A DNA stretch of 64,000 nt from Bacteroidota bacterium (GTDB taxonomy: Bacteria; Bacteroidota; Bacteroidia; Bacteroidales; Dysgonomonadaceae): assembly GCA_023424395.1 (NCBI GenBank), contig JAFADY010000019.1:75721-139720 (forward strand). The letters run 5' to 3'. The first letter of the stretch is position 1; the number at the start of each line of letters is the position of its first letter. The notes beneath the pieces are model-generated. The model worked only from the letters and a program-made list of their open reading frames with translations. It ran no database searches and was not told the DNA's origin. The position numbers were made by a program, and so were the translations under genes. This document shows positions 33,222-41,867 of the stretch, one piece after another.

Positions 33222-35708
33222 CTAATCACAGTCATTCTCCCGTTTTTTGTTTTCGGGTATCTTAAAATTCTTAGCGTGTTTTACTTTCTCTTTTAGCAAA
33301 GCTATTTCAAGAACCTCTTTCACATCTTCAACATAATGGAAATTAATTCCATCCAGATATTCGGGCTTTATTTCATTAATGTCCTTCTGATTTTCCTTGC
33401 AGAGAATAATATCCGTGATTCCCGCACGTTTTGCGGCTAATATTTTCTCCCGAATACCGCCTACGGGCATCACTTTGCCGCGAAGCGTGATTTCGCCCGT
33501 CATTGCCAAATTAGGCCTTACTTTTCGTTGCGTATAAGCCGAGGCCAAAGAAGTGATCATGGTAATCCCCGCCGACGGGCCGTCTTTCGGCATAGCGCCT
33601 TCAGGAACATGGATATGGGTGTTGTAGTTCTCGAATACTTCCGAATCGATATTAAATTCGTCGGCGTGTGAATGGATATATTCCATGGCCAGCATGGCCG
33701 ATTCTTTCATTACGTCTCCCAAATTTCCGGTCAAAGTTAATTTAGAACCTTTTCCCTGACTCAGCGAACTTTCCACAAAGAGAATTTCGCCACCAACTGC
33801 CGTCCAGGCCAAGCCTGTAACCACGCCGGCATATTCGTTTCCTTGGTAACTGTCGCGAGAAAATTCTTCCACTCCCAAATATTCTTTCAGATCGCCAATG
33901 CGGAGCGATTTGGGATAATCTTCGTTCGCTGCTATTTTGCGAGCGATTTTTCGCATAATTTTCGCGATTTTTTTATCCAATTCGCGCACTCCCGATTCCC
34001 GGGTGTAATTCTCAATTATTTTCGACAATGTAGGCTTGGGTATGGAAAAAGCTTTTTTAGGAATTCCATGCGCTGCTAATTGCTTGGGAACCAAATGCCG
34101 ATAGGCAATTTCTATTTTCTCTTCCGTAATGTATCCGCCTACGTTTATCAGTTCCATTCTGTCTAAAAGCGGTTGAGGAATTGAGTTGAGGTTGTTGGCC
34201 GTGGCGATGAAAAGCACTTTGGAGAGGTCGTAATCAACGGAGAGGTAATTATCGTGAAACGCGAAGTTTTGCTCCGGATCGAGCACTTCGAGAAGCGCCG
34301 ATGAGGGGTCGCCCCGGAAATCGTTTCCGATCTTATCTATTTCGTCCAAAACGAAAACCGGATTAGACGAGCCTGCTTTTTGGATATTGTGGATGATGCG
34401 TCCCGGAATGGCTCCGATATACGTACGTCGGTGGCCGCGAATCTCTGCTTCGTCGTGCAAGCCGCCCAGAGAAACGCGCACATACTTTCTGTTGAGCGCT
34501 TCTGCAACGGATTTTCCTAACGAAGTTTTACCAACTCCCGGAGGGCCGTAAAGGCAGAGGAGAGGCGATTTTAGGTCGCCTTTTAATTTTAACACCGCCA
34601 AGTGTTCAATAATGCGTTCCTTTACTTTTTCCATCCCGAAATGGTCTCGGTCGAGTATTTTCTGGGCATTCTTTAAATTAAAATTGTCTTTTGTGTACTC
34701 GTTCCACGGCAAATCGAGAATGGTTTGCAGATAACCGAATTGTACCGAATAATCCGGCGCTTGCGGATTGAGTCGTTCTAATTTTGTAACTTCTTTTTCA
34801 AAGATTTCGGCAACTTCCGAATTCCATTTTTTATCTTTGGCTTTCTCCCGAAAATCGTCTATTTCAATTTGCTGTGTGTTGCCTCCAAGTTCTTCTTGTA
34901 TGGTTTTTATTTGCTGTTGCAAAAAATATTCGCGTTGCTGTTGGTTGAGGTCTTCGCGCGTTTTCATCTGGATATTCATTTTTAGTTCCAGAATTTGCGT
35001 TTCTCTGTTTAATATCATCAGCAAGCGGTATGCTTGCTCTTTTTCGTCGTTGATACTGAGCAACTCTTGTTTTTCCCGGTTCTCGATAGGCAAGTTGGTA
35101 GCGCAATAGCTTACAAGCATATTGGAGAAAGAAGGATGATTGATGGTTTGCAACAACTCTTTGGGAGGTTCTCCCAATATGTTCAACATCTGATTCATAG
35201 AATCGCGGATGGAATCTAAGATCGCATTGAATTCTTTATCATCGGTGGGCGCTTTTTTCGATTCGAGGATTTTAAAAGTGGCTTTAAAGTAAGGTTCGGT
35301 TTGCGTGAAATCCTGCCATTCGAACTTTTTCTTCGCTTGAACAATGATGCTCAGGTTTTTATCGTCAAGTTCTATTATACGGATAACTTCGGCAATAACT
35401 CCGATCTGATACAGGTCTTCTTTCTCGGGGTCTTCCACATTGGTGTCTTTTTGGCATACAAGCCCGATATACCTTTGACGTTTGCCCAACGATTTAACTA
35501 ATTTAAGCGATTTATCTCTTCCTACGGAAATAGGAAGTCCGCTGCCGGGAAATACGATGGTGTTGCGAAGCGGCAAAATTGGCAGCGTGTCTTTTAAAAA
35601 CGCGCCATCTATTTCTTGATTGCCATCCATAAAATCTCCAGCAATAAAAGAAATTACGTTATCGCCATGCAAGTCTTCGCCCATCACATTTGTTTTCAGT
35701 CCAAACAT
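33222..35708 (-). CDS. lon: ATP-dependent protease La (Lon)
   Basis: The 828-aa protein has the N-terminal substrate-binding domain (LPILPLRNTIVFPG near residue 42), a coiled-coil stretch, an AAA+ module with Walker A GPPGVGKTSLGK near residue 388 and Walker B VFVLDEIDKI near 455, and a C-terminal Ser-Lys protease domain. The catalytic Ser lies in PKDGPSAGITM near residue 712; the Lys is in REKILAAKRAG about 43 residues later. It degrades misfolded and regulatory proteins in the cytosol. The N-terminus extends about 40 residues before the conserved domain, as in other Bacteroidetes Lon proteins. The C-terminal tail is charged. Confidence 0.96.
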   Translation of the reverse strand: MFGLKTNVMGEDLHGDNVISFIAGDFMDGNQEIDGAFLKDTLPILPLRNTIVFPGSGLPISVGRDKSLKLVKSLGKRQRYIGLVCQKDTNVEDPEKEDLYQIGVIAEVIRIIELDDKNLSIIVQAKKKFEWQDFTQTEPYFKATFKILESKKAPTDDKEFNAILDSIRDSMNQMLNILGEPPKELLQTINHPSFSNMLVSYCATNLPIENREKQELLSINDEKEQAYRLLMILNRETQILELKMNIQMKTREDLNQQQREYFLQQQIKTIQEELGGNTQQIEIDDFREKAKDKKWNSEVAEIFEKEVTKLERLNPQAPDYSVQFGYLQTILDLPWNEYTKDNFNLKNAQKILDRDHFGMEKVKERIIEHLAVLKLKGDLKSPLLCLYGPPGVGKTSLGKSVAEALNRKYVRVSLGGLHDEAEIRGHRRTYIGAIPGRIIHNIQKAGSSNPVFVLDEIDKIGNDFRGDPSSALLEVLDPEQNFAFHDNYLSVDYDLSKVLFIATANNLNSIPQPLLDRMELINVGGYITEEKIEIAYRHLVPKQLAAHGIPKKAFSIPKPTLSKIIENYTRESGVRELDKKIAKIMRKIARKIAANEDYPKSLRIGDLKEYLGVEEFSRDSYQGNEYAGVVTGLAWTAVGGEILFVESSLSQGKGSKLTLTGNLGDVMKESAMLAMEYIHSHADEFNIDSEVFENYNTHIHVPEGAMPKDGPSAGITMITSLASAYTQRKVRPNLAMTGEITLRGKVMPVGGIREKILAAKRAGITDIILCKENQKDINEIKPEYLDGINFHYVEDVKEVLEIALLKEKVKHAKNFKIPENKKRENDCD

Positions 35709-35780
35709 ATCTGTTTTGTTTTGTGTAGTTTTCTTTTTTAATTTCGTAACCCTTACTTTTTTATACCGTGAAAAAAAGCG

Positions 35781-35788
35781 TATTTTTG
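35781..35788 (+). promoter_or_regulatory. Promoter -7 box of trmN6
   Basis: TATTTTTG fits TAnnTTTG; TTTT about 20 bp upstream is one mismatch from the -33 box. The leader would be about 50 nt. Confidence 0.45.
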
Positions 35789-35843
35789 TTCATCGGATAT
35801 CAAGTATCTCAATATTCGTGCCAAAAATACAAAAAATACGCCA

Positions 35844-36560
35844 ATGTCTAATTCGTCTTTCAGATTTAAACAGTTTGTGGTTTCTCATGAAAAGAGCGGC
35901 ATGAAGGTAGGAACCGACGGTGTATTGATAGGCGCATGGGCAAATGTTGATAATTGCAAAACACTTTTGGATGTTGGAACCGGAAGTGGGCTTATAGCCC
36001 TGATGATGACGCAACGGAATGTTTATGCCGAAATTACCGCGATTGATATTTATGATGACGTTGTGGACGAAGCCCGTGAGAATGTACAAAATTCTCTTTT
36101 TAAGGATCGTATTTCTGTTCTAAAAACTTCATTTCAGGATTTTGCATCAGCAACGACACAACGTTTCGATGGTATTGTTTCAAATCCTCCTTTTTTTGCC
36201 AATGGCCTGCTTTCGCCCAATTCTGTTCGCGCCGAAGCGCGACATGCACGCTCTTTAACAACAGCAGAAATTTTTAAATCCGGCAAATTGCTTTTAAGTG
36301 AAGGAGGTAGATTGTCGTTTATTTTCCCTTTTTCCGAAAGAGAAAAGATCATGTGGGAAGCAGCTATGGAAGGTTTTTATTTGAGTCGTGAAACCATTGT
36401 TTATCCTACGTCCGCAAGCGCTGCTAAAAGAATTTTGGTTGAGTTTTCGTTACATGAACCCCAAGAAATCATATCCGATGAATTATTAATAGAAATTGGC
36501 AGACACAGATACTCTCCTGAATTTATAAAGCTTGTAAAAGATTTTTATTTGAAACTGTAA
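35844..36560 (+). CDS. trmN6: tRNA1(Val) A37 N6-methyltransferase
   Basis: The protein has 238 aa, the length of YfiC/TrmN6. FRFKQFVVSHEKSGMKVGTD at the N-terminus is the family signature with the GTDGV turn. The SAM-binding motif LLDVGTGSGLIALMM is near residue 40 and the amino-methylase motif SNPPFF near residue 114. It methylates N6 of adenosine 37 in tRNA-Val. It is divergent from lon with a 135-bp gap that carries promoters for both. Confidence 0.9.
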   Translation: MSNSSFRFKQFVVSHEKSGMKVGTDGVLIGAWANVDNCKTLLDVGTGSGLIALMMTQRNVYAEITAIDIYDDVVDEARENVQNSLFKDRISVLKTSFQDFASATTQRFDGIVSNPPFFANGLLSPNSVRAEARHARSLTTAEIFKSGKLLLSEGGRLSFIFPFSEREKIMWEAAMEGFYLSRETIVYPTSASAAKRILVEFSLHEPQEIISDELLIEIGRHRYSPEFIKLVKDFYLKL

Positions 36561-36615
36561 AATATTCCAAGTAAAAGATAGTGGCGGATTTCTTTATTTC
36601 TTAGAAGAAAAATAC

Positions 36616-36623
36616 TACTTTTG
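36616..36623 (+). promoter_or_regulatory. Promoter -7 box of hpt
   Basis: TACTTTTG is an exact TAnnTTTG box 19 bp before the start codon; TTTA 19 bp upstream is one mismatch from -33 TTTG. The mRNA would have a very short leader of about 13 nt. Confidence 0.45.
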
Positions 36624-36642
36624 TCGATTAAATTTATCCCGC

Positions 36643-37185
36643 ATGAAAAAAGTAGTCCACATAAAAGATAAGGATTTTGAACACTTTATTGATTTTCAAG
36701 AGATTCAGGAGTCCATAAAACGCATTGCCATTCAAATAGACAATGATCTTGCCGGAGAAAATCCCATTTTTTTGGCCGTTTTAAACGGGGCTTTCATGTT
36801 TGCCGGAGAATTAATGAAAGAGGTTTCCATACCTTGCGAAATCACTTTTGTGCGTTTGGCGTCTTATCATGGCACAACATCTTCCGAAAGAGTACAGGAA
36901 GTACTTGGTTTAAACGAAAGTATAGAGAACCGCACGGTTATTATTGTGGAAGATATTGTCGATTCGGGAAACACGATGGTTTCGTTAACCGAACAACTTC
37001 AAAGGTACAATCCCAAAGAAATAAGAATAGCCACGTTACTTTTAAAACCCGATGCGCTGAAGCGTGATATTAAACTCGATTACGTAGCCCTTGAAATTCC
37101 CAATGATTTTATTGTAGGATATGGTTTGGATTACGACGGATACGGGCGTAATTTAAAAGATATTTACAAAATCAAGGCCAATTAA
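36643..37185 (+). CDS. hpt: Hypoxanthine phosphoribosyltransferase
   Basis: The 180-aa protein has the type I phosphoribosyltransferase fold. The PRPP motif VIIVEDIVDSGNTMVSL is near residue 105, and the N-terminal pyrophosphate loop reads VLNGAFMFAGEL near residue 47. The C-terminal purine-recognition region includes FIVGYGLDYDGYGRNL near residue 155, matching HPRT. It salvages hypoxanthine and guanine to IMP and GMP. It is transcribed alone and converges with porQ, whose stop lies 3 bp beyond its own. Confidence 0.93.
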   Translation: MKKVVHIKDKDFEHFIDFQEIQESIKRIAIQIDNDLAGENPIFLAVLNGAFMFAGELMKEVSIPCEITFVRLASYHGTTSSERVQEVLGLNESIENRTVIIVEDIVDSGNTMVSLTEQLQRYNPKEIRIATLLLKPDALKRDIKLDYVALEIPNDFIVGYGLDYDGYGRNLKDIYKIKAN

Positions 37186-37188
37186 TTT

Positions 37189-38202
37189 CTACATTCTTCC
37201 CAATAAAACGTTTACATCGAAGTGTAACGTGGTTGCCGATGGATGGTATTGCGAAACGGCAAACCCGAATCCGAATCTTCTCACTTTTAAGCCTGCCCCT
37301 GCGGAAAATCCGCTCAACCTGTTGCCTTGCAACAATCGCATATCCGATGCTCTTTTGGGATTATATCCCAATCCGATCCAAAAATTTTCGGTTGGTTGAA
37401 TATCCACGCCAAAAATTAAGTGGTGCATTAACGTAGTTCCAAAGTTTTCGTTTTCTTCAATGGCATTATTCTCGGTATCTAATTTGTTGAGTTTCCATTT
37501 GTTCAAGTGAGTGGCGGTGAGCGAAAACCGGATAGGAGCGTGCTCTAATTCCTTGGATAAACCCATGGTTATATTCCACGGCATAGCTACTCTTTCCTGG
37601 TCGTATGCAGAAATTTGCGCTCCCACGTTGGAAACGGCAAGCCCGAAATGCCACAATTTATCGGGATTTTGATAACTCAATCCCATGTCAACACCTAGCG
37701 CGGTGGAATTGTATTCGGCAAATGCCGAGTAAATAAACTTGGCGGTTACGCCGCCGCTCCAGTAATCGGAAAGCCTGCGGGAGTAAAACCCATTTAATGC
37801 AATATCTTTTCCCGAAAAAGTACCTGTTGATGTATTTTCGGGGGTTGTTTCCGTAAATTGCCCGTAATTCATAAAATTGACGCCTATTGCCCAATTGCTT
37901 AATTCATTGATGGCTTTTCCATAAATCGCGTTGCCCGCGCCTATATCGGCTACGTAAAATAAATAATTCACATTCAGGTTGTTATGCATCAGTTCGCTTA
38001 GCAGCGCGGGATTTTGAAAAGTAAGTGAAATATCGTTTTTATTGGAAGAAACATTCATTCCACCTACAGCATTGGAATAAACCGACGACGGAAAATTCAG
38101 AAATTCAAAAACCTTTTCTCCACTTTGCGCGAAAAGTTTTTTATGTGAAGGATTGATTATAAAAACAATCAGTATAATTACGGAAAATAACCTCTTTTTC
38201 AT
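37189..38202 (-). CDS. porQ: Type IX secretion system protein PorQ
   Basis: The 337-aa protein starts with a signal peptide (core IILIVFIINPSHKKLFAQ, cleaved near residue 25). The mature part opens with VFEFLNFPSSVYSNAVGGMN, the FadL-like PorV/PorQ signature, followed by repeated amphipathic strands of an outer-membrane barrel. PorQ is part of the attachment complex that helps sort T9SS cargo at the cell surface. Three proteins in this window carry matching sorting domains. PorQ is often beside a cytidylate kinase gene in other genomes; here it sits beside hpt. A TAAATTTG box at 38212-38219 on the minus strand would give an almost leaderless mRNA. Confidence 0.88.
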   Translation of the reverse strand: MKKRLFSVIILIVFIINPSHKKLFAQSGEKVFEFLNFPSSVYSNAVGGMNVSSNKNDISLTFQNPALLSELMHNNLNVNYLFYVADIGAGNAIYGKAINELSNWAIGVNFMNYGQFTETTPENTSTGTFSGKDIALNGFYSRRLSDYWSGGVTAKFIYSAFAEYNSTALGVDMGLSYQNPDKLWHFGLAVSNVGAQISAYDQERVAMPWNITMGLSKELEHAPIRFSLTATHLNKWKLNKLDTENNAIEENENFGTTLMHHLIFGVDIQPTENFWIGLGYNPKRASDMRLLQGNRLSGFSAGAGLKVRRFGFGFAVSQYHPSATTLHFDVNVLLGRM

Positions 38203-38211
38203 CGGTAAACT

Positions 38212-38219
38212 TCAAATTT
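38212..38219 (-). promoter_or_regulatory. Promoter -7 box of porQ
   Basis: TAAATTTG on the minus strand fits TAnnTTTG but lies only 9 bp before the start codon, implying a leader of a few bases at most. Confidence 0.35.
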
Positions 38220-38428
38220 ATTCGTTCGAAAACTCTTTATAAACGGGAATTTACCCCAATTATTATTCAATCGAATTTATTTGTGATTTTATACATGAAA
38301 ATGTTAAAATTGATTCATATTTATAATTCAAACGGGTTTTTTATTTCAATTTAATACAAGAATAAATTTTCAGGTAATAAATTGATGTTCTTTATAAAAA
38401 ATATTTCGTTTTATCGCCTTCTGTGCCT

Positions 38429-38436
38429 TAAATTTG
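38429..38436 (+). promoter_or_regulatory. Promoter -7 box of first tonB
   Basis: TAAATTTG fits TAnnTTTG, with TTTC 21 bp upstream as a one-mismatch -33 box. The rest of the 276-bp gap to porQ is AT-rich and empty. Confidence 0.45.
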
Positions 38437-38478
38437 AGTTAAATAAAGAATCATAAATCCTTTAATACTTTTATAGCT

Positions 38479-39174
38479 ATGAAACCTACAGAATTTTCAA
38501 AACAAAAAGTGAAAAGTATTCACCAAATTTCTCTTAGCTTGGGTATAATTGTTGCTTTATCGTTTTTATTAGTAGCTTTTGAATGGAACAGCAATTATGC
38601 GAAACTTAAGACTTACACTCAAAACGGGGCTCTGATTGAGGTTGTGGAGATTGATGTAACAGTGCGTACACCGGACCCCCCCAAACCTAAAATCGAAGAA
38701 ATTCAGGTGGCTTCTCCCGAAGAGATTATTGTAAAAGACGAAGAGGTTGCTTCGGTCAAACTGATCTCTACCGAAGATATTCCTACGGTATCGGAAGTTG
38801 TTAAAAATACCGCTCCCGAACTTCCCGCAAGAAGAGAAGAAGCCGACGAAACAATTTTGGATTTTGCGGATATTGCGCCGTTCTTCACCGGAGGTGAAAG
38901 TGCGTTGATGGCTTTTTTAAGCCAATCTATCAAATATCCGGTAGTAGATATTGAACAAGGAAACCAGGGAAGGGTTATTTGCACTTTCGTGGTGGAAAAA
39001 GACGGCAGCATTACCGATATTAACGTAGTGAGAAGCGTTTCTCCAACGATTGACAAGGAGGCGATTAGAGTTATTTCGGCTATGCCGAATTGGAATCCGG
39101 GTGTAAAAGACGGCAAATTGGTGAGGGTAAAATTCACGCTTCCCATACATTTTAAACTTGAGCGAACCTATTAG
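38479..39174 (+). CDS. tonB: Energy transducer TonB (first of tandem pair)
   Basis: The 231-aa protein has one membrane helix near residues 18-37, a periplasmic linker with a short Pro-Lys part (RTPDPPKPK) and otherwise acidic, and a TonB C-terminal domain from about 140 to 231. The C-terminal domain begins FFTGGESALMAFLSQSIKYP, then QGRVICTFVVEKDGSITDIN and MPNWNPGVKDGKLVRVKFTL. It carries energy from ExbB/ExbD to outer-membrane receptors such as SusC. It is followed after 176 bp by a close paralogue. The linker is less Pro-rich than usual. Confidence 0.9.
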   Translation: MKPTEFSKQKVKSIHQISLSLGIIVALSFLLVAFEWNSNYAKLKTYTQNGALIEVVEIDVTVRTPDPPKPKIEEIQVASPEEIIVKDEEVASVKLISTEDIPTVSEVVKNTAPELPARREEADETILDFADIAPFFTGGESALMAFLSQSIKYPVVDIEQGNQGRVICTFVVEKDGSITDINVVRSVSPTIDKEAIRVISAMPNWNPGVKDGKLVRVKFTLPIHFKLERTY

Positions 39175-39288
39175 GTCTTATATGGAAACGTGTAAACAAA
39201 AACGGTGCATACAATGTTAAATAAAAGATAAAATGGCGGTTTTTTAGATTTTTATTGAGAAAACATGATGCCATTAAAAAAAAATATC

Positions 39289-39296
39289 TAATTTTG
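39289..39296 (+). promoter_or_regulatory. Promoter -7 box of second tonB
   Basis: TAATTTTG fits TAnnTTTG. It suggests that the two tonB genes are transcribed separately. No good -33 box is seen. Confidence 0.4.
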
Positions 39297-39350
39297 TGCA
39301 CAAAGTCTATTAATAGTAATTGAGTATTTAATAAGAAAAAGAGAAATAAA

Positions 39351-40049
39351 ATGAGCAAAGACGAAGTAAAAAAAACCCAAAAAGCGAACTTGGAAACGCA
39401 CAAAGGTACAGCCATTCTTATGGGGATACTCTTGGGTGTTTCAGTTTTGTTTTTCGCTTTTGAGTGGTCGAGCCAAACTCAAAAACTCGACGAAAGCGTG
39501 ATCGTTGCCGATCTTCTTGCCGAAGAAGAAATTGAGATTACCCGTCGCGATCCGACTCCACCACCACCTCCTCCTCCACCCGCTCCCGAAACTCCGGAAG
39601 TAATTGAGGTAGTGGAACAAAAAGTGGAAACACAAATAAAGATCGATTTCGAGGATAATCAAGACAGGGTGCAGGTTGATACTTACGTACCGCCCCCACC
39701 ACCAAAACCCAAACAAGAAGAGGTAACGGATGAAATTTTTGTTGTTGTAGAAGAAAATCCCGAATTTCCCGGTGGACAAACCGCTATGATGAAATTCTTG
39801 GGCGATAACATAAAATATCCGGTTATTGCACAAGAGAACGGGATTCAAGGACGTGTTATCTGTAATTTCGTTGTCGAACGCGACGGTAGCATTACCGATG
39901 TTCAAGTAGTGCGCGGTGTTGACCCGTCTCTTGACAGGGAAGCCGTTCGTGTGATACAATCCATGCCTAAATGGAAACCCGGTAAACAGCGCGGCGCACC
40001 CGTTCGTGTAAGATTTACCCTTCCGGTTGTATTCCGTTTACAACAATAA
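39351..40049 (+). CDS. tonB: Energy transducer TonB (second of tandem pair)
   Basis: The 232-aa protein has a membrane helix near residues 20-40 and a classic proline-rich spacer (RRDPTPPPPPPPPAPETP near residue 65, and VPPPPPKPK near 115) able to span the periplasm. The C-terminal domain (about 140-232) starts NPEFPGGQTAMMKFLGDNIK and includes IQGRVICNFVVERDGSITDV. It is clearly a duplicate of the preceding gene, most similar in the C-terminal domain, but the linkers have diverged. Each copy may serve different receptors. A terminator follows. Confidence 0.93.
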   Translation: MSKDEVKKTQKANLETHKGTAILMGILLGVSVLFFAFEWSSQTQKLDESVIVADLLAEEEIEITRRDPTPPPPPPPPAPETPEVIEVVEQKVETQIKIDFEDNQDRVQVDTYVPPPPPKPKQEEVTDEIFVVVEENPEFPGGQTAMMKFLGDNIKYPVIAQENGIQGRVICNFVVERDGSITDVQVVRGVDPSLDREAVRVIQSMPKWKPGKQRGAPVRVRFTLPVVFRLQQ

Positions 40050-40078
40050 TTTAGAAGATTTAAATAGATTGATACGCG

Positions 40079-40110
40079 AAAAGCTGCTTTTGAATAAAAA
40101 GCAGCTTTTG
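40079..40110 (+). terminator. Terminator after second tonB
   Basis: AAAAGCTGCTTTT and AAAAGCAGCTTTT form a symmetrical stem around GAATA, followed by TTTTG. The stem overlaps a possible GTG start of the next gene, which argues for the ATG at 40134 instead. Confidence 0.7.
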
Positions 40111-40133
40111 TGTCTAAAATAAAACCCAATGTA

Positions 40134-41111
40134 ATGATTTATCCTATCACAGAGCTCGAAGCGATTATTGCAAAAGAATTTGACGAAATAGCTCTCAATA
40201 AAGAACCCGAAAACCTATACAACCCGATAAAATATATACTTTCACTTGGCGGCAAACGCATAAGGCCTTTATTTACTTTGCTCGCCGCAAATCTTTTTGG
40301 CGGCGATATAAAAAAAGCAATAAAACCTGCAGTCGCCATTGAAGTTTTCCATAATTTCAGCCTGTTACATGACGATTTAATGGATAAATCGGAAATGCGC
40401 AGAGGAAAGCCCACCATTCACAAAAAATGGAACAGCAATATCGCCATTTTATCCGGCGATGCCATGCTGATAGAATCCTATAAATTTCTTGCGCAGGTTC
40501 CTAAAAGTATTCTGCCCGAAATCCTCGATCTTTTTTCCTCCATGGCTCTCGATGTTTGTAAAGGACAACAACTCGACATGGATTATGAAAACAAGAAACA
40601 TGTTACCGAGGCGCAATATATTGAAATGATCAGGCTTAAAACCGCGGTACTTATAGCATCGGCATTAAAGATCGGGGCCATTTCTTCGGGAGCTGAGTCC
40701 ACAGATGCCGAGTTACTGTATGATTTCGGTATAAATATCGGATTGGCGTTTCAATTAAAAGACGATATTTTGGATGTTTACGGCGATCCAAAAACTTTCG
40801 GGAAGAAAGTGGGCGGAGATATTGTTAATAATAAAAAAACGTTTTTGTTGATAAAAGCTCAAAAAACAGCCAATAAAACCCAAAAAATTGAATTGGATAA
40901 ATGGATATCGATCTCCGATTTTAACGCGAAAGAAAAAATATCGGCTGTTAAAAAAATTTACGATCAATTAAATCTGAAATCTATTTCCGAAAATCTCGTT
41001 GAAAAGTATTATCTTGCAGCGTTGGATTGTTTGTCGGCCATCAACGTTGCCGACGAGAGAAAGAAAGAACTACTTGTACTTGCTGAAAATCTGACGTACA
41101 GAGAAAAATAA
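40134..41111 (+). CDS. Polyprenyl (octaprenyl-type) diphosphate synthase
   Basis: The ATG at 40134 gives 325 aa; an earlier GTG at 40110 lies in the terminator stem. The first Asp-rich motif HDDLMD is at residues 79-84 with MRRGKPTIHKKW after it; the second, QLKDDILDVYGDP, is near residue 206. SLGGKRIRPL near residue 37 is the FPP/IPP-binding motif. It condenses isopentenyl diphosphate into a long-chain polyprenyl diphosphate for menaquinone or other lipids. The small residues before the first motif fit a long-chain product. Chain length is not certain. Confidence 0.92.
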   Translation: MIYPITELEAIIAKEFDEIALNKEPENLYNPIKYILSLGGKRIRPLFTLLAANLFGGDIKKAIKPAVAIEVFHNFSLLHDDLMDKSEMRRGKPTIHKKWNSNIAILSGDAMLIESYKFLAQVPKSILPEILDLFSSMALDVCKGQQLDMDYENKKHVTEAQYIEMIRLKTAVLIASALKIGAISSGAESTDAELLYDFGINIGLAFQLKDDILDVYGDPKTFGKKVGGDIVNNKKTFLLIKAQKTANKTQKIELDKWISISDFNAKEKISAVKKIYDQLNLKSISENLVEKYYLAALDCLSAINVADERKKELLVLAENLTYREK

Positions 41112-41162
41112 TTAACATTATCAAAAAAGAACCTTTATTGCGAAGCAATCATTAAGTTTTTC

Positions 41163-41867
41163 ATGCCGTATCGCCGATTACCCAATACAGACACTTCTCG
41201 AATAAGAGCCTTGAGAACAGCTATTGAAAAATCAGGGAAAACCGATTTTCAAGAGTTGGCAGTATCTATGAATACAATTTCTAAAGCCAAAACCGTTGTG
41301 AACAAGTTCGAGAAATTGTGTAATCAGTATCAACAAATTTTCGATACGCAGGTTAAGGCCAACATCCTGTTTCAGAGTAAGGTGAAAAATGCAAAAATGT
41401 ACATTTCGCATTTTGTGCAGGTGTTGTATATGAGCGTGATGCGTTCCGAAATAAAAGCCACTCACTTGCAATTGTACGATTTACAGGATTTAAACCTAAT
41501 CGTTCCCGATTTAAACACTAATGATCAGTTACTTGAGTGGGGAGAAAAAATAATTAACGGCGAAAATAAAAGAATGGCCAAAGGCGGAGTTCCCATCTAT
41601 AATCCATCCATAGCCAAGGTTAATGTAATGTACACTATTTTTAAAGACGGCTATCAAACCCAACAGTTACACCAAAAAGCCACATCTCGGGTTTTAAATG
41701 ATGTATCGGAATACAGAAAAGAAGTTGATGCAGTGATCTTCGATATTTGGGAAGAAGTGGAAAAACACAATTCAGAACTTCCCGAGATAAAGCGTTTAAA
41801 TAGTAATAGAGAATACGGTGTGATATATTATTACAGAAAGGGCGAAATTATAAATGAGAATAATTGA
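41163..41867 (+). CDS. Conserved hypothetical protein upstream of tatD
   Basis: I cannot name this 234-aa protein. It begins MPYRRLPNTDTSRIRALRTA and seems fully helical, with long amphipathic segments around residues 20-110 (VNKFEKLCNQYQQIF) and no signal peptide or membrane helix, so it is cytosolic. The central ENKRMAKGGVPIYNPSIAKV is distinctive. Its last 14 bp overlap the tatD start, so the two are translationally linked. A nucleic-acid-related role alongside TatD is only a guess. Confidence 0.75.
   Translation: MPYRRLPNTDTSRIRALRTAIEKSGKTDFQELAVSMNTISKAKTVVNKFEKLCNQYQQIFDTQVKANILFQSKVKNAKMYISHFVQVLYMSVMRSEIKATHLQLYDLQDLNLIVPDLNTNDQLLEWGEKIINGENKRMAKGGVPIYNPSIAKVNVMYTIFKDGYQTQQLHQKATSRVLNDVSEYRKEVDAVIFDIWEEVEKHNSELPEIKRLNSNREYGVIYYYRKGEIINENN

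Noticed and set aside
38703..39146. 147-aa minus-strand ORF inside the first tonB
   Set aside because: It is a shadow of the TonB C-terminal domain with no ribosome site or family match.
39441..39959. 172-aa minus-strand ORF inside the second tonB
   Set aside because: It is antisense to the conserved TonB frame, and its content mirrors the proline-rich linker.
40110..40133. GTG start for the polyprenyl synthase
   Set aside because: It lies in the tonB terminator stem; the ATG at 40134 begins at the conserved family start.
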